From: Coprinellus micaceus
Lineage: Eukaryota > Basidiomycota > Agaricomycetes > Agaricales > Psathyrellaceae
Reading direction: 5' to 3'
Assembly: GCA_951394405.1 (NCBI GenBank)
Contig: OX596336.1
Span: forward strand, 372,001 to 436,000
Length of the DNA stretch: 64,000 nt
Below the pieces are notes generated by a model. The model saw nothing but the letters and a program-made list of their open reading frames with translations. It ran no database searches and had not been told where the DNA came from. The translations under genes were made by a program, and so were the position numbers. The stretch's first letter is position 1; each line of letters opens with the position of its first letter. Of the stretch, positions 44,102-56,006 are shown piece by piece.

Positions 44102-46681
44102 ATGTCGACATCGGCGGGGTCAGGCCCCACCCAAGCGAAGAGAGCTCGCATAGCTCCAACTCGCGAACACTGCGGTACTACCTCCAAGCAAAGGACGCGA
44201 AAAAGGCTTCCCAGTCTCCACGAGATGCCGTTTGATATCTTCCTCGAGGTACGCCTTGGTCGACGCTTCGCTAGCGAATACTACTGAACTATATGCATAT
44301 ATGCATAGATACTCTTGCAAATTGACGCGAAGGCGTTGCTCAATCTAGCGCGTACGAACAAAGACACTCGGCGGGCTCTCATCAACGAGACGATGGATAA
44401 GGCTGTATGGAAAGGCGCGAGAGAGGATTGTGGGGCGATCGAGCCCCCGCCTGGCTGGTTGGAGGCGAAGTGGGTTTGCTTTTTGTTCACATCCTTCTGC
44501 TTCGTACGTACTTTCCTGTTTCTTCACGGACCGCCCTTTGGTACTGACCCCACCCCTATCCAACCTCTATCATCCCAGTCGTGCGGGAAGGCAAACGCAA
44601 CGACCGACTTCTTCATACTGAAACGGCTGTGTAATCCGTGCAAAAAGGCTGGGTAAGGACCTTGACCTAGGCGATGCGGGGCTTAGGACCGCGAGCTGAG
44701 TTCTATCTTTGCAGCTTAAATTCTCGGTACACTCTACCACCAGATGCCTGGTTAATACCCGGTGACGAAGCAGTATCTTCAAACGAAGACTATGTGCTGT
44801 ATACCAGATGTGAGTGGAATTGCTGATGAGATACGCTTCAGACGGCTAACAAAGTCATCGTTAGTTCCGCAGAGCATACGTAACGGGGCTGAGCTCAACA
44901 AGTACTGCTGGAATGACGACCTGCAGGGCACCCTCTCAGAATGGAAGGCTCTGTGCGCAACCAACAGTGCAAAAGGACCGAAGGGCGTTGAAGAACTGCG
45001 CGCCTACAAGCGAGAGAAGAACGCGTATGTCAGTACGGTACAAAAGGCGAGCCAAGTCTTCTTCGTGTCGCCTCGCTCTTACCGAAACCTTACAGAATGC
45101 GCTCAAGATGATGGTGTGGGAGGCCGAACTTCAGGATCAGAGAAAGAGGGATTTGGCGGCCAAGAAGGGGCTCCTCGTTGCGAGGTAGGATGTCGTATCG
45201 CCGTAGTATCTCCGCCTCCTGACCCACCAGAACCTTAGCATCCAGAAACGGTTCACCGACCTTGGGCTCTACTTGCAGGACGACATCGAGAACGCGATCA
45301 ACATGAAGACTACCGGGATATCTGGCTCTGCAGCGACAGAAGTTACGAACCGAAGTGGGTCATCGTCCTGCCCAGACAAACAGATGACTTACGCCCATCT
45401 TTAGCTTGGAAGACATGGCGCGCGAAGCTGGAGCCGACTGTCATCAATACCAGGGATGCGCGTATTAAAGACATCCGGCAGAAGCGAATGACCAAGGTAC
45501 TCGGCTCGTGGATCTCTTGGGCGGCCTCTCTCCCTCTTCCAGCCCTTGAGCGCCTCGGGTATCCTACCTCTCGCGACATCTGGCACCTTCCTGAGGTCAC
45601 GTTAATCCGAGAGGCCGACTGGATGACCGAACCTGACGACGACGCGTACCAGGCCATATATGACAATTTCCCCAATATCGCCTCCTCCTTCGTGTCTAAC
45701 CGGCGTGCTCGGTTGAAAGCCATGGTTCCTAACTGCGGCTCGCTCCCGGACTCGCTGGATCCCATGGAACTCGCAACCTCTGTCTTTACTGCCCCCGGAG
45801 AAATCTCAGAGAAATTCATCACCCTAGGCACACTCACCATTGGAGACTCGGCCGTTGTAGGCTGGAAGAGCCTCTCTGTATGCCAGTGTTACGAACCCGA
45901 GCCTGAGGCTGCGGCCGATATGCCTATGCCCGAGGAGAGATCAGTTCTCCCGATCTTCAATCCTCTTTTGTCGGAGGTGGCCCGCGCGTTGGTACAGCTC
46001 TGTGAACTCGATCCGACTCAGGCAACGGTCAACGCCATGGACAACGTTGACGAGCGGTTTGTGTGTTGCACTTGCACAAGTGCTGTCCTTGCCCACGCTG
46101 ACAACCCTTCGAACAATGTCACCGTCACCGTCACCGAGCCCAGAGCACCAGTTTCAAGCCTCGTTGAGATATTCGACTGGAGGAACGCGGTTGGTCTTGC
46201 GTGCTGTCCCTTACGCTACATTTCACTGATCGAAGTTTGCTGCGACAGCTGCACCATGCTCGGAGATGCAGTGGCGGTCGTTCTGAACATAGGACGCTTT
46301 ACGAGTTTGACCTAGGGCCTCGCGACGTCAACATACCATCGTTCCGTAAAGTCTCTGACCTGAGGATTCCGTCTCAGGATCTCGTGAACGCCGAAGAACA
46401 GAAGAACGCTGACCATCGGAAATCTCTCACTCGCCGTGAAAGGTGGTTTTGCGGTCACTGCGTGAGGCGAATGGGAATGGGTCAGGATGAAGTTTCCTCT
46501 CACCTGAGATATGCGTACGTGTCTGTGCGCTTGAATCGTATGGTGGCTTTGGCTGACAACGCCCCTCGTAACGTGTAGACATGCTAAACCGAACCCTGTG
46601 CTCGATGAGGACTACTTTGCAAATCCGTTTAGGTCGAGCTTTTGGTTGGATTGCGGTCGGCTCTGGGTGAGCCTTGCGTGA
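44102..46681 (+). CDS. F-box protein, copy 1
   Basis: At least eleven exons, traced through split codons. The N-terminus is basic (KRLPSLHEMPFDIFLE), then ILLQIDAKALLNLARTNKD forms the rest of an F-box-like helix bundle. It is followed by PPPGWLEAKWVCFLF, a zinc-binding-like SCGKANATTD with KRLCNPCKKAG, a charged helical region (VKELL-type, WKALCATN, KKGLLVARIQKRFTDLGLY), and a long region with DIWHLPEVTLIREADW and VVGWKSLSVCQC. The C-terminus has WFCGHCVRRMGMGQ and HLRYAHAKPNPVLDEDYF, a C2H2-like finger. F-box proteins recruit substrates to SCF ubiquitin ligases. Start at the ATG 44102; stop at 46679-46681. One of three paralogues here. Confidence 0.82.
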
Positions 46682-47095
46682 ATCCGACTGGCCGTGTTCG
46701 TGCTCGTAAGAACTCTCAGGACTCGATTGATACAGCAGTATGGACTCTACATTAGTGAACACTTTGATAATGGCAGTGGCATAGTGTAACGATCGTGGTG
46801 TAATAATCAATGTGGGTGGGGGAGAATATGCTCAGTAGTCCGTGTCATCGTGCGGCGGTTCTGGAAGCTGTGAAACTTTGGGGCGGCGTGAGCTGTGGAC
46901 GTGGGCTATCGCAATAATACTATCGGGACCCTGGGTTCCAAAGGCTCGCTGTATTCTGACTCGTACCCATACATCATGGCGGTTTGAAGCCAAGCGCTTA
47001 ACCCGATCCTCTCATCATGGAATGCCCTGAAAGTGCTGAAGGTCCCCACGGAGAATTGTCGTTCGTTGAACTTGATTCTACAGCCACGAGCAGGC
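46682..47095. other. convergent intergenic
   Basis: Between the stop of the F-box gene and the stop of the BTB gene. No supported feature. Confidence 0.4.
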
Positions 47096-48106
47096 CTACT
47101 CTGCCAAGCCTTGCAGGATTTGGGAGAAGCTTCTCCACCCATCCATCGACATTGCTGCATACATCCCCCGCTGCCAAGCCTTCGCACGCTTGTTACAGGT
47201 CTTGCACGTCGCTCCATAGCTTGGGTTAAACGGCCGGTAGTCGCTCCAGTTGCTCAGCGGAAACACGACGTGTGGGCCATCGACAGCCACTTGGAATATG
47301 AGGGTGTCAATGGGAGTGGAAGAGGCGTGGCCTATGGCGTCGTCCACGTACGTGCCCCATCCGCCGCAGTTGTGTTGCTTTCGCTTGCAATTGATGTGGA
47401 CTGGGGGAGTTGTAAGGATCGAGCTGACGAGAGCGAGGTATTGTTCGCGATACATGTACTGCCAAAAGGAAATCAGTGCGCACTGTGTAGAATGCTCCTA
47501 AAACTCACCCAAGCACGCGCTGCCATGTTATTGAGGGCTTCGAGGTTGTGTCGCTCGTTCAAAGCGATGGTGTGTGGGGCGGCATTGTTCATCATCCAGG
47601 AGTCGTTGTATCTGAGGCCATAGACCATCGCAGGCCAGGGCATCTCCTTTGCCCTCGATATAGGAGGAAGGATTCTCAACACATAGGCCTCCGAACATGG
47701 CGCCTAGCGCACCTTATAACGACGACACAGTCATTGGCGATTGCTCTTGCACCATACTTGTTAGCTGCGTGGCCAACTTTGACGAGTTCGACCGGGGTGA
47801 GTTCTTGCAAGACTGCGACTTTCGGTAGATCGCAGTCATACAAGAGCTTGAGGAGGGTCTCCAGCGTTGTTGTGTCTTCGGTGCAATCGATAGGCTCATC
47901 GGCGGCTTCAACCATATCAACTAATGGGAATCCTTCAGTCCCGTTGGCTAGCATCGTTGAGTGCGCGCCGATGAGAATCGATCCACTTGATCTTAGGACG
48001 AGATCCACAGTGATCGTGCATCCCGGTGCGCCTGGTAGATCTTGTATCAGCGCAAACCCATCCTAGAAGCGCTTTGCACCGACTTACAAGGGCAGTTGGC
48101 CAGCAT
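47096..48106 (-). CDS. BTB/POZ domain protein
   Basis: At least three exons. The BTB core reads DLVLRSSGSILIGAHSTMLA with NGTEGFPLVDMVEAADEP, LETLLKLLYDCDLPK and ANKYGARAIANDC, the usual agaricomycete BTB layout. A second block, MPWPAMVYGLRYNDSWM with AAPHTIALNERHNLEALNN, matches the post-BTB region. The last exon, YMYREQYLALVSSIL with INCKRKQHNCGGW and CKTCNKRAKAWQRG, holds paired cysteines. BTB proteins often act as substrate adaptors for CUL3 ubiquitin ligases. The 5' end is uncertain: the ATG at 48106 would require an intron of only about 25 bases before DGFALIQ. The decayed relative lies at 39982-40836. The divergent F-box gene at 48469 shares the upstream region. Confidence 0.78.
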
Positions 48107-48468
48107 CTCTGAAATGGGGTGAAGCGATGGTAATGGTCAACAAAAAGGAATAGCTGCGCACTATCCACGAGACATTTTATTCTCGGAAGCGACTTTTAGC
48201 TTTATCCAGGTCACGGGCGAGCGTGATCTGTTGGGCGCTTATTGAAGTTCTTCTGGAATAGGGGCTCAGCAGAATAGGGGCGTGCGAACCATGACTCATG
48301 ACGCGTCGCGACACATCTGATTCTCTGTTCCTCCCACCACCCTTTGACCTCCGTTCCATCTCCAACTTCCTCGAACGAACTGCCAAACTCTTAGAAGGGC
48401 TACTGGGGTAGACGCTACACGCCAATACTCCAAGAACCCTGTCCCAGGGGACCGTCGCTGGTGCACCC
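48107..48468. promoter_or_regulatory. divergent promoter between BTB and F-box genes
   Basis: Contains TTGGGCGCTTATTG at 48231-48244, then TGGAATAGGGGCTC and CAGAATAGGGGCG within 50 bases. The region resembles 40837-41090 beyond the element (shared GAATAGGGG and CGTCGCG words), although the plus-strand genes there belong to different families. Confidence 0.5.
48231..48244. promoter_or_regulatory. shared GGGCGCTTATT element between BTB and F-box genes
   Basis: TTGGGCGCTTATTG, about 125 bases from the BTB ATG candidate (48106) and 225 bases from the F-box ATG (48469). Followed by two AATAGGGGC copies. Confidence 0.5.
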
Positions 48469-51021
48469 ATGTCGGCTTTTCGGACGCGTTCGTGTACCTT
48501 GAGGGCCCAAACAGGGCTCGTACGTCCAAATGCAGAGGGGAAGAAGGCCACTTCCAAACCGAGAACTCGGAAGAGGTTCCCTAGCCTCCACGAAATGCCG
48601 TTCGACATTTTCCTTGAAGTAGGCCTCAGGCAGCGTTTCCGCTCTTGCGTCCGATGATATTCACTTATTTCTTTAGATACTCCTACAAATCGACCCCAAG
48701 GGTTTGATCAACTTGGCTCGTACAAACACGGATACTCGAAAGGCTCTCGTCAATGCGACGATGGAGAAGACGTTGTGGAAGCGTGTGAGGGTGGAGTCTG
48801 AGGCGAACGAACCTCCACCTGGATGGTCGGAAGCGAAATGGGTTGCCTTCCTATTTGTAACTTCCTGCTATGTGGGTCAACACCGTCTTATAAATAGTTC
48901 AACTTGTGATGCTGATTGTATCCCTTCGGCCTCAGTCCTGTGGAAAGGCAAATGCGCCTGTCGACTTCTACATTTTGAAACGGTTGTGCGACCCATGCAA
49001 AAAGAGGGGGTTAGGACTCTTCGTTGGTTCCCCTAACCCTAACTGACCAACCACCATAGATTGAAATCTCAATCGATGGTCCAGAAGGACATTTGGTGGG
49101 CCCCGCGTGAGTTATCTATCCTCGATAGCCGCTTAGGACACAACTATGTCCTTTATACGAGGTGTAAGTGGGTTGCCTGCAATTCAGGGTGATACCTGGG
49201 GGACTGATAGTCCTTTAGATCCTCAGAGCATGCGTGGTGGACCCCAGGCTACCGAATATTATTGGAGGGATGACGTAGACCGTACCCTCGCGGAATGGAA
49301 GGCTCTCTGTGTGGAACATGGTGGCGGAGAACCGATAAATACCGTCAAAGAGTTGCTGGAGTTTAAGGAGGAGAGGGAGGCTTATGTTCGTGATATACAG
49401 CTTGTTGGTGGTACCCCTTTGGTCTTTCATCATATTACTAACGTTGTCCGTCCAGATGGCGCCCAAGATGGTAAAGTGGGATGAAAGACTTCAGAAGCAG
49501 AGAATGGAGGACCTGAAGTTGAAAAAGGAGCTCCTTGTGGCGAGGTAAGAGTCATATCACTTGTGACCCCCCGGGTTTCGCTGACCCATGAGTACCCCAG
49601 CATCCAGGAACGATTCATCGACTTGGGTATCTACAAGCGGGAGGATATCGGGACGGCGATCAATAGGAAGTCAGTAGGTAGCTCGGCGGCGACGGAGGTT
49701 ACTGACGGGAGTAAATTACATTTATTCGACGGAGAAAACACGCATATTGATTCGTCTTGTCTTTTTAGCTTGGAAGAGGTGGCGCACTAAGCTCGAGCCG
49801 TGCGTTGTCGAAGCTCAAAATGCACGCGTTAGGGAAATCAGGCGGAGACGAATGAGCAAGGTCCTCGACCAGTGGGGCTCATGGGTGGCTTCGCAACCTC
49901 TTCCAGCATTCGAGCGCTTGGCCTACCCTGACCCCCGTGACATCTGGCATCTCTCCCAGGTCACTTCAATCCGAGAGGCCGACGCCGAGACTGAACCCGA
50001 AGAGTCGGCGTACCAGGCCATCTTCAACGACTTCTCCACGATCGCATCCTCTTTCGTGGCCGACAAGCGAACCCAACTTCAGGAGCTGGTTCCCGACTGT
50101 GGGCGGCGCGCGAAAGGTCTGTATCCCTTGGAGCTGGCCACCTCCGTGTTTACAGCACCCAAAGAGATGACAGCCGGACCCTGTGGGTCAGGCACGTTCG
50201 CGATACGCAACTCGGCCGTGGTGGGGTGGAAGAGCCTCTCCGTATGCCAGTGTACTGAGCCTGCACCTGAGACTGCAGACGATATGCCGGCAGTTGGAGA
50301 ACGAACCATTCTTCCGGAGTTTAACTCACTTCTGTCGGAAGTCGCTCGTTCGCTTGTGCAACTCTGTGGATTGGACCCGGCGGAAGCGACCATCGAGGAT
50401 ATGGACTGCGCCGATGAGCGATTCGTTTGTTGCGCCTGCGAAAAGACCCTTCTGCGCCATGTCGATAACCCTGCGAATGAACTCATCGTAACCGATGCCC
50501 ACGCGTCCGGTGCAATCACCCTTGCGATTTACAGTTGGAAGAATGCGGTTAGTCTCGAGGTCTCCTCTCTTCATCAAACGCTATTGACGAGATCCCGAAA
50601 CAATAGCTCAACCACGCTCGATACGATCGCTCGAATGACGAGATGTGGGCTCGCGATCCCTGTGATCTCAAGATACCCACCTTCCGCAAGCTCTCCGATT
50701 TGAGGGTGACGTCCATTCGGGATGTCGTCGACGCACATGGGCAGACGGATCGCGAGAATGCGATGGGCCTCCACCTCCTTGGGGAGTGGTCGTGTAATCG
50801 CTGCCTAAAACGACTTGGGGTGGGTCGGGACGAGATCTTCGAGCACTTGATAAACGCGTACGTCTCGTCTTCCTACTTCAGAACGTCAGCACGAGCTGAA
50901 AACTCCCTTCATCGCGTGCAGGCATGACGTACCGGATCCTGTTCTGGGTGAAGACTACTTTACGAACCCGTTCAGGCCGAACTTTTGCTGTCGACTTTCT
51001 CTAAAGGTCCGAAAGACGTAA
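48469..51021 (+). CDS. F-box protein, copy 2
   Basis: Same exon plan as copy 1: exons 48469-48618 (50 codons), 48677-48871 (65 codons) and 48936-49009 (phase 2), then several more. It contains FPSLHEMPFDIFLE, ILLQIDPKGLINLARTNTD, PPPGWSEAKWVAFLF, SCGKANAPVD with LKRLCDPCKKRG, YYWRDDVDRTLAEWKALC, LLVARIQERFIDLGIY, DIWHLSQVTSIREAD, VVGWKSLSVCQC and RFVCCACEKTLL. The C-terminal finger is WSCNRCLKRLGVGRDEIFEH, then a split codon to AHDVPDPVLGEDYF. Exon 2 length equals that of copies 1 and 3 exactly. Predicted SCF substrate adaptor; target unknown. Stop at 51019-51021. Confidence 0.82.
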
Positions 51022-51221
51022 CTACCGTCCGTTGGGTTATAGCGGTTCGCATCACCACCCCCAATTGCACTTTGGTACCCGCGAAGTAGGCTTCGGTCTC
51101 TATCGTAGCGTATAGTCCATTAATCCGTAATGTTCCTAATAAGATGTAGATTCATACAAGTGTCTATGAAGCCAAGGGAAGGGGCACCCATCCCCTGACG
51201 CGAACGTCCGGCATGCGATCT

Positions 51222-52387
51222 CTAATAGATTTCTGGGACTCCTGTTGGCCTACTCACATGTACCTGGGCAATGGAAACCTTCTGGGTGTGATGCGCCAGC
51301 CCTCGTCCGCTCCTAGCCTGTTTTGATGGTCCAGTCACACGGACTGAGACATGGTTGAGAGAGTGAATTGAGAGGCTGGGAGGCCCGTAACGGTCGAAGC
51401 TGGGTAGTCGCCGAGCGACCTTTACAGCGGTGGGCGGCTTCTGGAAGGCAATTGTACCATTTCAGTCCACCTGCTCTTCAACAGCGGAGTACTGTGCTTG
51501 TCGGACGTACCTGGGGCTGACCCAAGGGATAAAATTCCTCTGTTTGGTCGATGGTCGTCGACATGTAGAGCCTGCGCTTTCTCTGCCGTGACATTAGGAA
51601 CCAGAAAACAGCTACAATCGTAGCAAGGCCTACGACGCCAATGATGGCACCAATTGCCCCTCCTATGATGGCACCCGTACCCCCTTTGTCATTGTGACCA
51701 TCCCGAGTGGCGCCACCGCTTTTAGCTGTGGCGGAGGCTTTCAGAGTCTCATCCGTGCATGTAGCGATTGATCTGGCCCAGTCTGCATCGAAGAATCTTC
51801 CCGCTTCAACATTCAGGTACGCCCAGTTGGGGACAACAAGGGTATCAGGTATGATGTGGGGGAATCTGCAAACACATTAGACCGAAGGCTAAGATATGCA
51901 AGGTAACTCATACCCAATCGTCGTAAGGCTTCCCGGACAATTGCCACGATAATCAGCCCATCTGGCAGTTTGTGAGGTGAGGGTCTGCCCATGCTTGGAG
52001 CTTTGTCGGATTCTCACGCGAGATACATCTTGCCCTGACATACCGCACAGGCGCTGAGCATGGAGTAAAAGACCGTGCTGCATCGGCACAGTGTCACAGT
52101 GTCGTTCGACAAACGCGGATATGAATACTGGTCGCTCGCAAGTTGGCTCAGAGGGAAATCTCCTGTTGAGGACCTTCATCTTCAGAATTATGCATTTGTA
52201 CAATTGCGCTCGCAACAACTCACCTTGAGCTCGACACAACTTCCCCAGGGCTGTTCCAACGACACAAGGACTTTGGTCCTGCGAATTGAAGGCCTGCATT
52301 ATGGTTAGGGGTGTACGACCATGAAAGTGTGACCAGAGGATTCACCCATGCCGCAGTATTGCAGGCCGCGATTCCCTTGTCGGACAT
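51222..52387 (-). CDS. single-pass membrane protein with cysteine-rich ectodomain
   Basis: Several exons. It starts MSDKGIAACNTAAW (52387-52346), then exon 2 (52293-52224) with QSPCVVGTALGKLC, then NDTVTLCRCSTVFYSMLSAC with AVCQGK, WADYRGNCPGSLTTIG, FPHIIPDTLVVPNWAYL and IATCTDETL. This is the pattern of an agaricomycete membrane-protein family with a cysteine-rich outer part. A single helix follows, GGAIGAIIGVVGLATIVAVF, then WFLMSRQRKRRLY and a cytoplasmic tail with EEFYPLGQPQ. A last exon ending at 51222 is plausible but less certain. No classical signal peptide was seen ahead of the first exon, so an additional 5' exon is possible. Function unknown; a cell-surface role is likely. Confidence 0.72.
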
Positions 52388-53618
52388 TTTGACTCTGAGA
52401 TGCGTTGAGGAGGAATCTCAGACGGGAGAGAGGAGGGACCTTATGCAGTGAAGGTTCAGGGTCTCCCATCCGCCGTCAAGTACCGCTATATACGGCGCCC
52501 TTTCACCCTGCTAGCTGACACCGGTAAACAGGCTTTGAAGAAGAAGCAATACAAATTCGGCGAATGACTTGACTGCGGTATACTCTACTAGTACGGTGTG
52601 CGGTGTGATAGGAAAGAGACCGGGCCCTTCTTCAAGCGTGACTTAATGTGGGGGATTGAGCGTAAATACACACATATGATAACATGAGAGTCGATATTAG
52701 ACGGACAACGGAGCGCCCTTGAAACTTAGTTGGCTTGATCAGTTCCCATAAGACTCTAGATCGCGTTTGAAGTGTTAGCGTGAACGCAAATGAGGGGGGA
52801 AGACAGAGCCAGATGCTGGAAGTTGGCCTTGAGATGGAGGATAATGTCTCGTCCTCGAGCGAACATATGATATCACAGCATCCCAAAATGTTTTAATTAA
52901 TTGAGGCTCGTACACAGCTCCAGCGGAGCCATACGCACCGCACTCTATCCGGTTAGCAGCGCAGTGGATATCTCGCCGGCAATTAAGGCCTGGGCGCTTA
53001 ATTTTCTACCTTGGCATTTGATTGACAGATACTCGACGTATTGGTGCCCGTCAACCGCACTGCCTCAAAGGTTTCATTCCAATTCAGCGCCTCAAGGCTG
53101 TATAGCTCTGTGATACCTACGACTTGAACGGATGTAACAGACAGACGCACACGGTAGTGCGGGTCTGCCTCCCGCAGGTCGACATATCGGCCCGCACAAA
53201 GATAGCAAGGTGGGTAGTCACCTCCGGGAAGCGCTTTGTGGACTGAGAGTATATTAATGCAACTTAAGAGCCGAAAACGGCTTCTGGAGTGTTGTCGATG
53301 GGCGTTGGGTGCTGAGACGGAGTCCTTGGGGACCGATGGGCTCAAGGGCAGTTATGCCCCCACTGACGCCCAACTGCACTTGAAGGCATCGCATTTAAGT
53401 CCATTACATCCTGAGGCATCGCTGGGCCGAATTTTGCGCGCACCCGCTGTGAGGATCCTAACCCCTGTGGGTGCGAGAGAATCGCTCGAGTTCGAGGGGG
53501 ATTCTTACTCAAAGAGACGTTGGCATTGAGGGGAACGGGAAGAGGGAGTGAGCTCGGGGGAGAACGAGCTGGGGAATGTAGGTAAGTACATTGGGGTTTT
53601 TATACTATAAATCTCGGA
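52388..53618. other. gene-poor stretch
   Basis: No convincing gene. Open frames at 52998-53345 (minus) and 53236-53529 (plus) lack motifs and splice context. An orphan CTGGGCGCTTAATT element lies at 52990-53003. Confidence 0.35.
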
Positions 53619-53745
53619 GCTCGGAATAGAGACTTCCGAGCCTCCGTTCCGCACCATGCGGTGAGACGAACGACACCCGCGCTACCGCGCGGTGTCGGAG
53701 AACGGATAAATAATGAGGGTGTCCGCACGCAGCCGGGACACCCTC
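53619..53745. repeat. cluster of inverted repeats (three hairpins)
   Basis: Three adjacent strong inverted repeats: 53619-53641 (GCTCGGAA / TTCCGAGC, loop 7); 53671-53698 (CGACACC..GCGC pairing with GCGCGGTGTCGG, loop about 4); and 53715-53745 (GAGGGTGTCC / GGACACCCTC, perfect 10 bp, loop 11). A TATA-like ACTATAAAT lies just upstream at 53604-53612. Could be part of a solo LTR or other element, or a structured transcript. No protein-coding sequence spans it. Confidence 0.65.
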
Positions 53746-56006
53746 TCCACACCGCTATGCCGCAGGGCCAAATTTCGGAGATCTAACTTTCAGGCAAACC
53801 CGAGCCGACGGGGGCTTAACGGCCAACCATTCCAGAGGACCACAGTCTGCACCAAGCCTGCTGTGTATTACGTGGGGGCCCATTTTATAAGTGAGGATCA
53901 AGGAGAGCAGAAGTCTAAGTTCAAAGATCGTCCGTGAATGAAAAGGCGGGGAAGTACTGTGGTGATACCGAGAACATGAGGGTCATCAATCCGCCCCTGC
54001 AATCGAAGGTGTAAGCCGAGAGGTGGAAAGGTTTGACCTAATACCCAGGGATTAAGTCAGTTCTTCTCGCCGGGCGCTGTAACATCCGAGCCGCATTGAA
54101 TGAATGCGGTACAAACCCACACCAACTTTCACGTACACTAACTGACCAAAATAAATGTCCCGCCCCATTCCGCATGGACAAGAGGGATTCGGATGAAACC
54201 TCTTATATGACGAATGTGTAAGACAATATGATAGATCTTGGTCTGGAAATCTAAGCGATCTGGCCTTCCCTCCCCCTCGGAGGGGGGAATAGCGGTTTGG
54301 GTGAAATTTGGGTTCCAGAAGAAATGTGCATGGCATCGAGAAATACATGGCACGATAAACTAGTTGTAAATCCAAGCTTATATCGCCAATGATCCCAACG
54401 AGGGAAGCTGTTCTTCCTGAGCTACAGCGCCTGCAATGTGGTGTCCGGCGCCTATCTCCCCACCCAAGTCAGGTGAAAGCCGTCAAAGTTGCTGATTTCT
54501 TCGCTCTCTTGCTTAACGACAATTTGTCCGATTCCTTTGGTTCTTGGCGCATATTTATCACGATTCCCAGCTCTGTATGGATATGCTATTCTTACATTTT
54601 CAGAACCCCTCCTTGCTGAACCCAACTTTTTCAAAAACCATCCAATTCGCTGCGTAGGGAGGAGGAATCATCGGATGTGTTCGACTGTGGGCTCAACTAC
54701 CATCCTTCCTGAATGCGAGGACATCATACACTAAAGACTTTTCCTCAGTGTCATCCGTTCTTGAGGAACGTGGTAGAACGTGGTGGGACAATATTTTTGG
54801 TCAGTTAGTGTACCTGCAAATGAAACCATCGATAAGAGACCGTTTGGAGTCCCGAAACTCCAGCTGCTTTCTCGTCCTATTCAAACGGTGTTGATTTAGT
54901 AATAGGTGGAATACGGGTGCCTGTAGGAAATGGGACCATTTCGAACAGCAAGCCTGGCGAAGTATGTTTGGCGCAGGGCATTGACGCCGGGATGTCGCTG
55001 TCTCGTGTCTTAATCGGCCGGTACTGTCCCACACCTCTTTGCCCTCGACCTTCACTACCGCCTCCATTCGGCTCTTTGGAACTCTCTTGAGTCTTGACCA
55101 ATGGTTCGCAGCGCAAAGCTCAGGCCATATCGACAGTGATGAAATCAACGGATGCTGACGTTGAGGCGAAGGTGCTCGCCTCGAGGGAGTGGAGGATTGG
55201 AGGGACGGTCAGAGGAATGTGTATTCCATGGATGGAAGACGACAGTACGTGCCATGCTCTTCTCTATGCCCGGACCTACACGAACCCAGTCTTTCCAAAG
55301 CCTCGGAACTCCTCGCAACCTCTGTTCAAGTTAGTGACCTTCTTGTAACCCCTGTTGTGAAGAGGAACGAACGATTAGAGCGCGGCCAAGTAAAAGGAAA
55401 CATAATCCATGGGCCGCCCGGACCAGATCAAAAGGAGTGCGAAGAAGGAGATCGCCCAGGAGCCCATCGCGAACTTGGAGTATCCTTGATCGGAGGGTTG
55501 GCACATACGAGGGGGTGCCCCATAATGGTGTTTCCCTTCCTCCACTTGACTCCCCGCGCTCCCTACAGTATCCTCATTTCTTATCGCCTCGTCCTCCAAC
55601 CTCCAACTTTCATCGGCATGCATGTTCCTTACCTCGACGACTTTATTTCGGTATTTGATGAGTTTATTCGTTTAAATTTTGTTTGATGTTCGGCCGCAGG
55701 TCTCCTCTTTTGTTTTGGCCCACTAAAGTCGAGCGGGGGAGCGAGGGCACCGCTCAAGCAAGGCTTAGCAAGCCCTGGGTCTGGCCTTTGCGGCCCTTTT
55801 GCGAGCCAGCGGCATCAATGCGACCCTGTGGCGTCGATGCAGCACTCAAGCAGGGACGGTGACACGGGTCGGAACCCAAGCCTGGCAAGCGAGATTCTCC
55901 CAACTACAACGTAGCCACGACGAGGAGGTGAGAGTACTAAGCCCTTGGGAGCAGCTCCTCCATGCCCGAGGCAACCCTGACCACGTAAACCGTTTTAGGC
56001 GTAGCG
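53746..56006. other. gene-poor stretch
   Basis: Open frames of 60-165 codons occur on both strands, for example 55189-55686 plus and 54801-55148 minus, but none shows a recognised domain, consistent splice sites or family resemblance. I see no RNA gene. It may hold decayed genes or transposon remnants too diverged to recognise. Confidence 0.3.

Noticed and set aside
48070..48106. First BTB exon of seven codons followed by a 25-base intron
   Set aside because: The intron is too short for this organism's usual 45-65 bases; the 5' end is reported as uncertain instead.
49025..49042. CCCTAACCCTAACTG as a telomere-like repeat
   Set aside because: Lies inside an intron of the F-box gene and serves as branch-point sequence; two units only.
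54801..55686. Overlapping minus and plus open frames of 115-165 codons
   Set aside because: No recognised motif, inconsistent with splicing on either strand and no resemblance to other genes in the window.
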